Positions 43,532 through 51,257 of a stretch of 54,781 nucleotides of DNA are shown here, piece by piece. The position numbers and the translations under genes are program-made. The stretch lies in the IMG/VR virus record IMGVR_UViG_3300030098_001280, positions 1 through 54,781 of that record; one strand, written 5' to 3'. Positions within the stretch are counted from its first letter, which is position 1. Every line of letters starts with the position of its first letter. This DNA is from a virus. Under the pieces are notes generated by a model. That model saw only the letters and a list, made by a program, of their open reading frames with translations. It searched no databases and was not told the DNA's origin.

Positions 43532-44143
43532 ATGACTAAACAACAAAACACTAAACCAGATACTGCTAATTCAAGTGTTACTATGTTTAATGGTAATCCT
43601 AAAGAAAAGAGTATCATGGCTAAACCAATATTCACAAAGATGGTAGAAGATGCTGATACGATTAAAGCCAATGACGGTAAAAAGATATCAGAGGAAATAG
43701 CATCTGAATATTGTTTTATGTGGGATAATATTCCAGCTCAATTAAGTATGACATTTGAGGGTAAGAAACCAGCAATGGTGTACTTTATTGAGAAACAGAT
43801 GGACGTATGTGCGGAAACTGTATGTCAATTATCAACTAATATAGATTGGCGTAATGAACAGATTGCAAGGTTATCAAGTGATGAGGGTGGATTTACTACT
43901 CAAGTTAGTGATAGCGATGAAATCACAGTTAATAAAATCCGTGACCATGAACGTGCTATTGAAACTCTTAAAGAGAATATAGACCAAGTTAATTATCTTG
44001 GTACTCTATTCGCTAAATTGGGTAAAGATATGTGTCTACCAGGTATCCATTTAACTAGTAAATTAGATAGATGGAACTCATATGAAAATAGTATGACACA
44101 TAAGAATAGCGTTCATGCGATTAAGAAAAGAAAACGTAAGTAA
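43532..44143 (+). CDS. Hypothetical early protein (203 aa)
   Basis: A strong TGGAGG precedes ATG 43532. The 203-residue product has a polar N-terminus, a helical centre with several Cys, and a basic end (HAIKKRKRK). An internal ATG at 43616 could give a shorter form. No family is recognised. As the first gene of the second early module it is likely expressed immediately after infection. Confidence 0.65.
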   Translation: MTKQQNTKPDTANSSVTMFNGNPKEKSIMAKPIFTKMVEDADTIKANDGKKISEEIASEYCFMWDNIPAQLSMTFEGKKPAMVYFIEKQMDVCAETVCQLSTNIDWRNEQIARLSSDEGGFTTQVSDSDEITVNKIRDHERAIETLKENIDQVNYLGTLFAKLGKDMCLPGIHLTSKLDRWNSYENSMTHKNSVHAIKKRKRK

Positions 44144-44185
44144 ACAGTAGCTCAAGCACATATAAGCAACGAGCTAATTGTAAAA

Positions 44186-44228
44186 GGTAGTAGACTACAG
44201 GATGTGGTCTACTATCTACATTTTTTTT
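44186..44228 (+). terminator. Rho-independent terminator
   Basis: GGTAGTAGAC (44186-44195) pairs with GTCTACTATC (44207-44216) over ten base pairs with one G-U, and eight Ts follow at 44221-44228. It ends the single-gene unit 43532-44143. Confidence 0.8.
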
Positions 44229-44298
44229 ATTATCCCCACTCCTAAACTTTTATGCTGGGTTGAGGGATATTTCATACAATTAATTGGAGGATTAGAAA

Positions 44299-44640
44299 AT
44301 GTTATATGAAAGAGTAGAGATATTAGGTTACTTAAAAGAAAAAATCACAAAACTTAAAGAAGAATGTTTAGAACAATTACCATATAAACACAAGACTACA
44401 ACTCTTGATTCAAATGCAAGATGTTCTCTTTCTTATCATCAAGGTTATCGAGATGGCGTTGAGAGATCGCTTTCCTGGGTACGAGTGTGTTATACCACCG
44501 ACCGTGATCGCTTGCAAGATGAAGAAGATAACATGTACTTAGACCATTTGAGAAAAAGATGTCTTGATGCAAATAATATGAGTAAGGAAGATTGTATCAA
44601 ATATCTTAAAGATAAGGGATTGTGGAAGTATCCTAAATAA
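44299..44640 (+). CDS. Hypothetical early protein (113 aa)
   Basis: TTGGAGG precedes ATG 44299. The 113-residue product is charged and helical with a central conserved-looking SYHQGYRDGVERSLSW and an end resembling KEDCIKYLKDKGLWKYPK. No domain is recognised. It is a single-gene unit flanked by a terminator upstream and hairpins downstream. Confidence 0.65.
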   Translation: MLYERVEILGYLKEKITKLKEECLEQLPYKHKTTTLDSNARCSLSYHQGYRDGVERSLSWVRVCYTTDRDRLQDEEDNMYLDHLRKRCLDANNMSKEDCIKYLKDKGLWKYPK

Positions 44641-44664
44641 ACTCCCAGGCTGATTGTCTGGAGT
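44641..44664 (+). ncRNA. Hairpin immediately after stop codon
   Basis: ACTCCCAG (44641-44648) pairs with CTGGAGT (44658-44664) with one bulged base, starting at the first base after the TAA of the preceding gene. No T run follows. It is the first of two hairpins filling this 110-base gap. Confidence 0.4.
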
Positions 44665-44671
44665 ATCTGTG

Positions 44672-44726
44672 GGATAGATAGTTACGGCTAAAACTTCCAT
44701 ACGTTGAAAGCGAAGTCTATCTATCC
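44672..44726 (+). ncRNA. Structured RNA element, GGATAGATAG family, copy 1
   Basis: A perfect 10-bp stem GGATAGATAG (44672-44681) with CTATCTATCC (44717-44726) encloses an inner hairpin ACTTC (44693-44697) with GAAGT (44712-44716). The arms, extended as GGGATAGATA and TATCTATCCTTAA, recur at 45916-45983 around a different tip. It ends 24 bases before the next start codon, so control of translation or RNA processing is plausible. Confidence 0.55.
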
Positions 44727-44750
44727 TTAATGAATTAATAGGAGATGTAA

Positions 44751-45221
44751 ATGGAACAAGTGGATATCTTTGGTAACGTTGAATGTGAACGAGTAAGAGC
44801 AATAAAAAGTCTTAAAGTTTATGAAAGAAAGATCAAAACTTATGGAACAGATTGGATTTCTGTTCAACCAAAGCTTAAAAAAAGAAAACATATGTTTACT
44901 TATACTTACTGGTACAACGTACAAACTAAAATGTTAATGGCTATTCCTACTGAGAAAGCTTTTTATACAATGATTGGTAAGTTTGGTATTGATGAAGCCA
45001 ATAATTTATACAAAGAATTAGGTAGAATTTTTGGTCGAATAGAGTTTGGCTGGATTAGACAAAGTAAAGGTTGGTTATCTGGTCGTATATCTGGATTAAG
45101 ACATAAGCATTACAGGAGGAGGAGGCATGGTCAATGGACAATGGGTATAGCACAACATAAATTTGACGGAGAAGATACAACAGATTATGAAGAAAAGTTT
45201 GGAGAACCAGAAGAGGAGTAA
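44751..45221 (+). CDS. Hypothetical early protein (156 aa)
   Basis: TAGGAG precedes ATG 44751. The 156-residue product is basic in the centre, including an RHKHYRRRRHGQW stretch near residue 118, and has an acidic end (EEKFGEPEEE). No family is recognised. It is a one-gene unit between structured RNA elements. Confidence 0.65.
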   Translation: MEQVDIFGNVECERVRAIKSLKVYERKIKTYGTDWISVQPKLKKRKHMFTYTYWYNVQTKMLMAIPTEKAFYTMIGKFGIDEANNLYKELGRIFGRIEFGWIRQSKGWLSGRISGLRHKHYRRRRHGQWTMGIAQHKFDGEDTTDYEEKFGEPEEE

Positions 45222-45227
45222 CGAATT

Positions 45228-45243
45228 CCTTACGGGCGTAAGG
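45228..45243 (+). ncRNA. Perfect hairpin between early genes
   Basis: CCTTAC-GGGC-GTAAGG forms a perfect 6-bp stem with a four-base loop, 24 bases upstream of the start codon at 45268. There is no T run. It resembles the other inter-gene hairpins of this module in position. Confidence 0.45.
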
Positions 45244-45267
45244 ATGTAATAAAACAAGGAGGCAATT

Positions 45268-45906
45268 ATGCCAGACAATACAAGACGTATGACTCCCATC
45301 CGTGTACCAGATATGGTATGGATGGAAGATGATATACAAAATAAGTTTAGTAAACACAGACGAGCTTATGAAACAGAGAGAAACTCAATCGTTAATGCAA
45401 ATGTTGACTTAGCTAAACCTGAATACATCAAAGTAATGGGTTGTAAAAAACTCGTAGATGATTTCAATAAAGCTAGCGATGCACGTAAAGAGTTTCAACT
45501 AACTATGGAAACTAAGCTTGAAATATTAAAGGCTAAAGAAAAAGAGATTGCTTTAGAATTAGAAGATAAAGTAAATACTTATGTTGATAGCCAAGAAACA
45601 CATAACGTTTGTAGATTTTCAATGAGAACAAATGATTACGATGCAGACCCAGACATTTATGCATTTAATAAATTTGTTATTGAAAGATGCAAGGAAGAAG
45701 CTGAGATTGCTTATGAGAAATCAGCTAAAGGCGCAGCATTAAAGAATCTTAATGATGCAGAGAATGCTTGTTATCAAGTACTTCATAGTGGATACGATAT
45801 TACAGATGCTAGAAGATTTATTGATAAAGTATTCAAAGATGTAGGAATTGACAGCCCAGTTATACCTGACATTAGTCAAGGTCTAGCTTGGGATGGCAAT
45901 AAATAA
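45268..45906 (+). CDS. Helical hypothetical early protein (212 aa)
   Basis: AAGGAGG precedes ATG 45268. The 212-residue product is mostly charged helix with a probable coiled coil at residues 60-110 (KASDARKEFQLTMETKLEIL). No domain is recognised. It is a one-gene unit bracketed by hairpins at 45228 and 45917. Confidence 0.65.
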   Translation: MPDNTRRMTPIRVPDMVWMEDDIQNKFSKHRRAYETERNSIVNANVDLAKPEYIKVMGCKKLVDDFNKASDARKEFQLTMETKLEILKAKEKEIALELEDKVNTYVDSQETHNVCRFSMRTNDYDADPDIYAFNKFVIERCKEEAEIAYEKSAKGAALKNLNDAENACYQVLHSGYDITDARRFIDKVFKDVGIDSPVIPDISQGLAWDGNK

Positions 45907-45916
45907 ATAACCAACG

Positions 45917-45979
45917 GGATAGATATACCAGAACAGTCCTGATGAAATAGTCAGGTGAAAAGAATCTGGGTATCTATCC
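45917..45979 (+). ncRNA. Structured RNA element, GGATAGATA family, copy 2
   Basis: GGATAGATA (45917-45925) pairs with TATCTATCC (45971-45979), extended by ACCAGA with TCTGGGT across a bulge. The tip is a separate hairpin CCTGA (45938-45942) with TCAGG (45951-45955). Outer arms match the element at 44672-44726 while the tip differs, which implies selection on the stem. It lies 22 bases before the next start codon. Confidence 0.55.
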
Positions 45980-46001
45980 TTAACAGAGAGAGGAAAATAT
46001 T

Positions 46002-46568
46002 ATGGGATTTGATTTATATGGGTTAGACCCAGCTGAACAAGAACATGATAGACCAAACTTTGAATTGTATGAGACAGACAAAGATGCCTGGCATAAACAA
46101 TATGAAGATTGGTTGCAACAAGATGGTACATATTTTAGGAGTAATGTATGGTGGTGGCGTAGACTAGCTAACTATGTTTTAGAATGTTGCCATGATTTTA
46201 TTCCACAAGATGACCATCAAGGATGGCATGAGAACGGAGGACATGAAGTATCTCATCCGTTAGCTTGTAAGATAGCTGACCGTATGCAGATACACATAGA
46301 CTCTGGCGATGCTAAAGAAACTGAGGCTCATGTTATGAATAAAGTAAAAAAAGCTAAGGAACATAATAAATTTATTGATAAACAATTAATGGATCTATTA
46401 GCTAAACATAAAGCTAGCAATTTTATGGAGCTTAAAGATAAACAAAAAGAAGAATGGGAAAAGATACGTGACCAAAAAAATTGGGATCATGCTTATCCAT
46501 TCACAGTAAAACATCTAGAGAGTTTTGTTAAATTCTGTAGAGAATCTGGTGGATTTGAAATCTGTTAG
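46002..46568 (+). CDS. Conserved phage hypothetical protein with NVWWWRRL motif (188 aa)
   Basis: The N-terminus MGFDLYGLDP and the later YFRSNVWWWRRLANYV near residue 46 form a pattern recurring in small phage and prophage proteins of unknown function. Residues 100-150 are a charged helix. AGAGAGG precedes the start. No activity is known to me. Confidence 0.7.
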   Translation: MGFDLYGLDPAEQEHDRPNFELYETDKDAWHKQYEDWLQQDGTYFRSNVWWWRRLANYVLECCHDFIPQDDHQGWHENGGHEVSHPLACKIADRMQIHIDSGDAKETEAHVMNKVKKAKEHNKFIDKQLMDLLAKHKASNFMELKDKQKEEWEKIRDQKNWDHAYPFTVKHLESFVKFCRESGGFEIC

Positions 46569-46569
46569 A

Positions 46570-46585
46570 TAGTATAATAATAGTA
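46570..46585 (+). promoter_or_regulatory. Candidate promoter, TAGTATAATAATAGTA box, copy 1
   Basis: A 16-base string TAGTATAATAATAGTA directly follows a stop codon and contains TATAAT at 46573-46578. The identical 16 bases occur at 49322-49337 upstream of another early gene. No convincing -35 box is shared, so these may be extended or factor-dependent promoters. Confidence 0.45.
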
Positions 46586-46586
46586 T

Positions 46587-46625
46587 GGATGTAGTACATA
46601 TAAATTAATTCCCTGTATTACATCC
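46587..46625 (+). ncRNA. Hairpin upstream of the ArdC gene
   Basis: GGATGTA (46587-46593) pairs with TACATCC (46619-46625), with a further short pairing inside. It directly follows the TATAAT-containing box and would lie in the leader of the ArdC transcript. Confidence 0.45.
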
Positions 46626-46646
46626 TACTAAAACAAGGAAAATAAT

Positions 46647-47480
46647 ATGAAGAGAGAGAGTAAAGGTACGCCTACCCTTTTAAGCGAGGCGATTCTCAAA
46701 CTAATGAAATCTGAAGATACTGATTGGCAAAAGCCATGGCGTAATAAGAGATTCATTACTTGTCAAGGACACTACCTATCTGGTGGTAACCTTGTAACTC
46801 TAGCTAGTCTATCTGATTTTGATAGAACAGTATGGGGAACATACGATCAATGGAGTTGGCATGGATGTCAGGTAAAGAAAGGAGCTAAAGCAGTTAAGCT
46901 TACAGTATACAAAGGCAAAGATGAGGACGGTCGTCTCAAGTTTGGTAAGTATATTGCATTCAATATCGAGCAAGTTGATGGAGATATCAGTAAGTTTAGT
47001 GGCTTCGATAAGATTGATATCAATAAAGATGAGAGGTCAGCTAAAGCTGATAATCTAATTGATAAGTTAGGTGCAATTGTTAAGCCTGGAGTTGGAGCTT
47101 GTTATATACCTAGTCAGGATGTAATCAGGATGCCATCTTTTGAGCAGTTTGATTCAGCTGCACACTACTACAGTACTATGATGCATGAACAAGGTCATCG
47201 TACCGGTCATGGATCTAGATTAGATCGCAATCTTAAAGGAAAGTTTGGCGATAAGAAGTACGCTATGGAAGAACTCATAGCTGAGCTTACATCGTGCTTT
47301 ATGTGTGTAGAAATGGGTGTTATATCAGCACCTAGAAAAGACCACGCTCAATATTTAAACAGCTGGATTAAGCTACTCTCTGATGATAAGAGAGCATTTA
47401 ATATGGCAGTAGGTCAGGCACAAAAAGCAACAAACTATATGTTAAACATCATGGGTCTTGAGATCCAGGAGGTAGCGTAA
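46647..47480 (+). CDS. ArdC-like antirestriction protein with zincin domain
   Basis: The 277-residue protein has two parts. Residues 1-125 match the ArdC N-terminal (DUF1738) ssDNA-binding domain, with WQKPW near 27 and GGNLVTLA near 48. Residues 140-277 form a metallopeptidase with HEQGH (H180, E181, H184) and a downstream ELIAELTSCF helix giving the third ligand. ArdC proteins protect incoming DNA from restriction. It is expressed early here, as expected for a counter-defence function. Stop and next start overlap. Confidence 0.85.
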   Translation: MKRESKGTPTLLSEAILKLMKSEDTDWQKPWRNKRFITCQGHYLSGGNLVTLASLSDFDRTVWGTYDQWSWHGCQVKKGAKAVKLTVYKGKDEDGRLKFGKYIAFNIEQVDGDISKFSGFDKIDINKDERSAKADNLIDKLGAIVKPGVGACYIPSQDVIRMPSFEQFDSAAHYYSTMMHEQGHRTGHGSRLDRNLKGKFGDKKYAMEELIAELTSCFMCVEMGVISAPRKDHAQYLNSWIKLLSDDKRAFNMAVGQAQKATNYMLNIMGLEIQEVA

Positions 47481-47731
47481 TGTCAGACATAAGAGATAAA
47501 TGGACAATAGACATAAAAGAATTCTTAATTGGTAAGAAGATAACTCATGTTCGTTATATGTCTAAGTCAGAAATGAAAGAAACAGGATGGTACAAAAATT
47601 CTATCATGATATTTTTTGATGATGGCTCATGGATTAATCCAATGCAAGATGATGAGGGTAATGATGGTGGAGCATTAGCAACATCAAGTGAAACCTTACC
47701 AGTCATACCAGTCATAGGACAGGAGGACTAA
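47480..47731 (+). CDS. Small acidic hypothetical protein (83 aa)
   Basis: The 83-residue product has a beta-rich centre (IMIFFDDGSWINPMQDDEGN) and an acidic, Gly-rich end. The DDGSW and DDEGNDGGAL pattern is common in small phage proteins without known function. It overlaps the ArdC stop by one base (TAATG). Confidence 0.6.
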   Translation: MSDIRDKWTIDIKEFLIGKKITHVRYMSKSEMKETGWYKNSIMIFFDDGSWINPMQDDEGNDGGALATSSETLPVIPVIGQED

Positions 47732-47905
47732 ATGAGAATAGAAATATATGTAGATGAATCGACAGCTGATGGTATGTATCACTTTGATATATTCATTAAT
47801 GATGACCATCATGATGGCGGTATTGTAGATGTAGACAATCATTCAGATGCTATAAAATGGATAGGAAATAATATGTTAAATAATATAACTAAGGAGGTAA
47901 TATGA
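47732..47905 (+). CDS. Small acidic hypothetical protein (57 aa)
   Basis: ATG 47732 directly follows the previous stop, behind AGGAGG. The 57-residue product is rich in Asp, His and Ile (FINDDHHDGGIVDVD) and could bind metal. It ends in an ATGA overlap with the next gene. Confidence 0.55.
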   Translation: MRIEIYVDESTADGMYHFDIFINDDHHDGGIVDVDNHSDAIKWIGNNMLNNITKEVI

Positions 47906-48093
47906 TGGGTAAACAAAAATATCATAAAATAGCATTAAAAAATTGTGAGTATATCGGTGGTGACGGTGTCGAATACGAGTATTATCTAGATAAATATAGT
48001 GGGTTGACTTATAGAGTACCCATACATATTCATAGATATACCAATAGTGCAGAGATAGTACCACCTGAAATTAAACAAGAGGAGTTGATATAA
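47902..48093 (+). CDS. Small hypothetical protein (63 aa)
   Basis: A strong AAGGAGG leads to ATG 47902 (or 47905). The 63-residue product is Tyr-rich and mixed in charge, with no recognised motif. It overlaps both neighbours by one to four bases, marking a coupled operon. Confidence 0.55.
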   Translation: MMGKQKYHKIALKNCEYIGGDGVEYEYYLDKYSGLTYRVPIHIHRYTNSAEIVPPEIKQEELI

Positions 48094-48593
48094 TGGGTAG
48101 AGTAAAAGAGATGTACTTCGATAATATGACAGAAAAAGAGCGAGAAAGCTTTGAAGAAACGTCTGATATTATGGAAGCAAGGGCTGAGTTTAATGAAAGA
48201 CAAGATGCATTAGATAAACAAATGTCTTTTGCAGTTAACTTTGTTAGATTCAACGAGAACAATCCTAAAATATTTCATAAGATTGTAGAGTTAGCTGATC
48301 ATCAAAGAGAAAGACGTGATCACTACAGTATAGAAATCATTATGAATGTTGTTAGGTATCACACGGACTTGGATGGAAAGGGAGATCCATTCAAGATAAA
48401 CAATAACTATAAAGCTTACTACGCTAGAATGTATATGCAATATCGTGACTGTCCAGGTTTCTTCCAAGTCAGAGGTAGCCTAGCTGACGAATATGATTTC
48501 GTTCCAGACATAGACTATTACGTGGACTGGTTATTAGATAAAGAATGTTGTGAAGATGCAGAAAGAGCAGAAGCTCGAGACAACGAGGAGTAA
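48093..48593 (+). CDS. Hypothetical charged protein (166 aa)
   Basis: The 166-residue product is strongly helical and acidic, with a central HHKIVELADHQRE-like helix and an aromatic segment near YYARMYMQYRDCPGFF. The end is highly acidic (DAERAEARDNEE). No family is recognised. Confidence 0.6.
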   Translation: MGRVKEMYFDNMTEKERESFEETSDIMEARAEFNERQDALDKQMSFAVNFVRFNENNPKIFHKIVELADHQRERRDHYSIEIIMNVVRYHTDLDGKGDPFKINNNYKAYYARMYMQYRDCPGFFQVRGSLADEYDFVPDIDYYVDWLLDKECCEDAERAEARDNEE

Positions 48594-48597
48594 TTTA

Positions 48598-48942
48598 ATG
48601 AGCAAGAAACAAATAAGTGAGGATTGGGTAGCAAGTCATGCGACATTAGAGCGCATGACTAAACTCTTTCCAGGAGTAAATATACAATATGAACAAGAAA
48701 AATTCGTTGACTACTACCTCAGCAATGGAGGTGTTTCAGCAAATTGGGAAGCAGCTTTCAGAAACTGGATCAGACGTGCAGATGAATATGAAAGAGCAAG
48801 AGGAGTTAGAGAACCAGGACATTCTGAAACAAATTCCTCCAATGTTTCGAATAGACGGAAGCGTATACTTAGAGTTGCGAAGTCAGGAGATTCAACAGTG
48901 GATGGGCGTGTCAAACGACTTCCCTCTGGAGAAAGGGATTGA
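48598..48942 (+). CDS. DnaT-like replication protein fragment or small protein (114 aa)
   Basis: ATG 48598 lies just behind the previous gene. Residues 20-65 (FPGVNIQYEQEKFVDYYLSN, then WEAAFRNWIRRADEY) match the C-terminal DNA-binding domain of DnaT/replisome-organiser proteins. The last 40 residues overlap another frame and look less natural (Ser/Arg-rich). It may help load the host helicase. The following gene is in the +1 frame and overlaps by up to 250 bases. Confidence 0.6.
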   Translation: MSKKQISEDWVASHATLERMTKLFPGVNIQYEQEKFVDYYLSNGGVSANWEAAFRNWIRRADEYERARGVREPGHSETNSSNVSNRRKRILRVAKSGDSTVDGRVKRLPSGERD

Positions 48943-49324
48943 TGGCGTAGCTGTTGATATGTGTCAAAAGTTTGTGGTCCAAATGGAGCCATGCAAGAGA
49001 GATGATATAGCAATAGCACTTGAGACTATTGCTTCTACCTTTCAATGCAAAGTTCCAGATGACTTTGGCTTGACACAATACTTCAATCTCTTAGAGCAAT
49101 ACCCTAGGTTTTGTATAGAACAAGCAACACACGATTTGTTGACCAAGTATACCTATCCTAGATTGCCCTTACCTAAAGACTTTATTGATATATGTGAACC
49201 AATGTATATCGAACATAAAGAATGGTTGACTAAAACTGCCAGACGGTTTTATCAGCTAGAGATTTGGAAGCAAATGGGAGGTAAAGTAAAGAATAAATAC
49301 ATACCAGATGTAGAAGAAAAGTAG
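48689..49324 (+). CDS. Conserved phage hypothetical protein, start uncertain (211 aa or shorter)
   Basis: The frame is open from ATG 48689 (AGGAG 12 bases upstream), but the first 33 codons lie within the DnaT-like domain coding region, so a start at 48788 (MKEQEELENQ) is also plausible. The C-terminal 120 residues look conserved: YPRFCIEQATHDLL and a YPRLPLPKDFIDICEP-like block near 165-180. Function is unknown; location suggests a primosome accessory. Confidence 0.55.
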   Translation: MNKKNSLTTTSAMEVFQQIGKQLSETGSDVQMNMKEQEELENQDILKQIPPMFRIDGSVYLELRSQEIQQWMGVSNDFPLEKGIDGVAVDMCQKFVVQMEPCKRDDIAIALETIASTFQCKVPDDFGLTQYFNLLEQYPRFCIEQATHDLLTKYTYPRLPLPKDFIDICEPMYIEHKEWLTKTARRFYQLEIWKQMGGKVKNKYIPDVEEK

Positions 49325-49337
49325 TATAATAATAGTA
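49322..49337 (+). promoter_or_regulatory. Candidate promoter, TAGTATAATAATAGTA box, copy 2
   Basis: The 16 bases are identical to 46570-46585, again starting within a stop codon (TAG 49322-49324) and containing TATAAT at 49325-49330. It precedes the recombination genes by 16 bases, so a transcript would have a very short leader. Confidence 0.45.
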
Positions 49338-49352
49338 AACAAGGAGATAAAT

Positions 49353-50153
49353 ATGAACAGAAACATAGACGATACCGGTAACTATACTCTCGGTGGATCA
49401 GATGCTAATAGGCTGATGCGAGGGGAATGGTTAGACCTGTATAAAGAAATCAAAGGTGAGAAACCAAGAGATGATTTATCAAAAGTATTGCAAGTACAAA
49501 TAGGTATTGCTACTGAGAAAGTTAATCTTGATTTTTTAGAATATGATTTAGAAGAAAAGATAACTATCCGAGATTTTAATGTTGAAAGAAATAAGGAATT
49601 TCCATTCTTAAGATCCACATTAGATGGTATTACAGAATCTAAAATACCATGTGAAGCTAAGCATACATATCAAGACAATCGAATGGAGTTAGTAGCTGAA
49701 AACTACTACCCTCAATTGCAACATTATATGATGCACGCTAATGTAGATGATATGTACGTATCAGTTATCTTTGGCAATAGGAGGTTTGAATACACAAGAA
49801 TAGATGCGGACCTTACATACCAAAAAAAATTATTGGCAGTAGAACAATGGTTTATTGAACACCTTAATGAGAATAAAGAACCTAAAGGATTCAAAGGCTT
49901 ACCTAAAATTGATAAGAAAGAAATCAAACTAGACGGTATGAAACAATACGATATGAAAGACCACATCAAATGGAAAGACTTTGTAAAACAATACAAAGAA
50001 GTTAAACCATATGTTGATGAGTACGAGAATTGTAAGAAAGCAATCAAAGGTTTAGTACCAGATGATTGCTATCGAGCAAGTGGGGACGGTGTCGTGGTGA
50101 CACGTAATAAAAGAAACATACTAACCATTAAGGAGGAAAACAATGGAAAGTAA
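49353..50153 (+). CDS. YqaJ-like viral exonuclease (recombinase)
   Basis: The 266-residue protein has the YqaJ/lambda-exo PD-(D/E)XK pattern: GGSDANRLM near residue 10, ATEKVNLDF near 53, FLRSTLDGI near 88 followed by CEAKHTY near 99, and NYYPQLQHYMM near 114. It degrades one strand of DNA ends for the annealing protein encoded next, forming a Red-like pair. An AAGGAG Shine-Dalgarno precedes the start. Confidence 0.85.
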   Translation: MNRNIDDTGNYTLGGSDANRLMRGEWLDLYKEIKGEKPRDDLSKVLQVQIGIATEKVNLDFLEYDLEEKITIRDFNVERNKEFPFLRSTLDGITESKIPCEAKHTYQDNRMELVAENYYPQLQHYMMHANVDDMYVSVIFGNRRFEYTRIDADLTYQKKLLAVEQWFIEHLNENKEPKGFKGLPKIDKKEIKLDGMKQYDMKDHIKWKDFVKQYKEVKPYVDEYENCKKAIKGLVPDDCYRASGDGVVVTRNKRNILTIKEENNGK

Positions 50154-50592
50154 CTATACAAAAAGTCTGATTAAGAAATTTAAAGAAGACTATAAACTAG
50201 ATGCTTTTGATTTTTGGTTGCATAAGCAAAGCAATAATTGGATCATCAAACACAATGCTCTTGAGAAAGTAGCAGTTCAAGAAAAAATAACTTGGAAACT
50301 AGAAGTACTTAACTTTAGTCCAGATATTGTTGTGAAATGTATTGCTACTAGTGGAGACAGAGTTATAGAATCATTAGGTGAAGCATCTCCTAAGAATACT
50401 ATAATCAATCATCCATATGCAATGGCAGAGAAGAGAGCAATAGATAGATGTATCTTAAAACTACTTAACGCTCACGCCTACATATACTCAGAAACAGAAG
50501 CTGATGAGTTTAAAGAACCAATAAGTAACAAAGTTAAAGCAGTAGCTAATAACCAAATTGATAATATCAAAGGAGATATAGAAGATGAATAA
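50143..50592 (+). CDS. Single-strand annealing protein, Sak3/ERF-like
   Basis: The 149-residue protein has the C-terminal block HPYAMAEKRAIDRCILKLL, then YIYSETEADEF, typical of Rad52-superfamily Sak3/ERF-type phage annealing proteins, after a beta-rich domain with IVVKCIATSGDRVIESLGEA. It overlaps the YqaJ gene by 11 bases. Together they form a two-part recombination system. Confidence 0.75.
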   Translation: MESNYTKSLIKKFKEDYKLDAFDFWLHKQSNNWIIKHNALEKVAVQEKITWKLEVLNFSPDIVVKCIATSGDRVIESLGEASPKNTIINHPYAMAEKRAIDRCILKLLNAHAYIYSETEADEFKEPISNKVKAVANNQIDNIKGDIEDE

Positions 50593-50860
50593 AGATAAAG
50601 TAACAAACATAGATGCAAAAGAAGAAGCTGCAAAAGGTTCTAACTTAGATCCAAATAAAGCATATACTAGTACATGGAAAGACACAGTGTCTGCTATTAC
50701 TAGTATTGGAAAAACTTTGTATGAACCTGCTGGTATGATCTTAGCATTAAGAAAGGTTGAAGTCTCTTTATTAGAAGTAATCAAAGAAATTAATGTAGAG
50801 ATTAATAAACAACAAGCTATCATAGATGCAAATAAAGATAAGGAGGCTGACAATGGCTAA
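50585..50860 (+). CDS. Hypothetical recombination-module protein (91 aa)
   Basis: The 91-residue acidic helical product lies between the annealing protein and SSB, overlapping both. No family is recognised. An AAGGAG precedes the ATG. A helper role in recombination is inferred from location. Confidence 0.55.
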   Translation: MNKDKVTNIDAKEEAAKGSNLDPNKAYTSTWKDTVSAITSIGKTLYEPAGMILALRKVEVSLLEVIKEINVEINKQQAIIDANKDKEADNG

Positions 50861-51257
50861 TGACTTAAACAAAATCTGTTTAATAGGGAGGCTTGGCAAG
50901 GATGCTGAGCTATCTACTAGCAGAAGTGGCAAACAATACATGAAGTTTACTATGGCTACCAACAGGAATGTAGGTAAAGAAGAGAAAACTGAATGGCATA
51001 ACATTACTGTATGGAATGAGAAATTGGTTGAAGCTTTACATCCCTATCTCACTAAAGGTAAACAAATATATCTTGAGGGTGTAGCTACTTCTTGGAAGAA
51101 AGAAGATGGTAGCATTATACCTTTTGTTGAAGTTAATTACGGACATCATATTCAATTGCTTGGCGCTAAAGGAGATTCTCCTATGAATGAATCTACTGAT
51201 AATACTGAAGCTATTAAAGATGAGAAACAAGAACAAGACGGTGGAGTGCCTTGGTAA
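50853..51257 (+). CDS. ssb: Single-stranded DNA-binding protein
   Basis: The start is ATG 50853 (AAGGAGG upstream; the frame extension from 50826 is rejected). The 134-residue OB-fold protein has NKICLIGRLGKDAEL at the N-terminus and the EWHNITVWNEKLVEALHPYL core of bacterial SSBs. It ends in an acidic tip DGGVPW like the DDDIPF tail used for partner binding. It supports the YqaJ/annealing pair. Confidence 0.88.
   Translation: MANDLNKICLIGRLGKDAELSTSRSGKQYMKFTMATNRNVGKEEKTEWHNITVWNEKLVEALHPYLTKGKQIYLEGVATSWKKEDGSIIPFVEVNYGHHIQLLGAKGDSPMNESTDNTEAIKDEKQEQDGGVPW

Noticed and set aside
45930-45970. Possible hammerhead ribozyme (CTGATGA and GAAA present after GTC)
   Set aside because: No stem I separates GTC from CTGATGA, and the 11 bases between CTGATGA and GAAA cannot form stem II. 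The strings fall inside a simple CCTGA/TCAGG hairpin.
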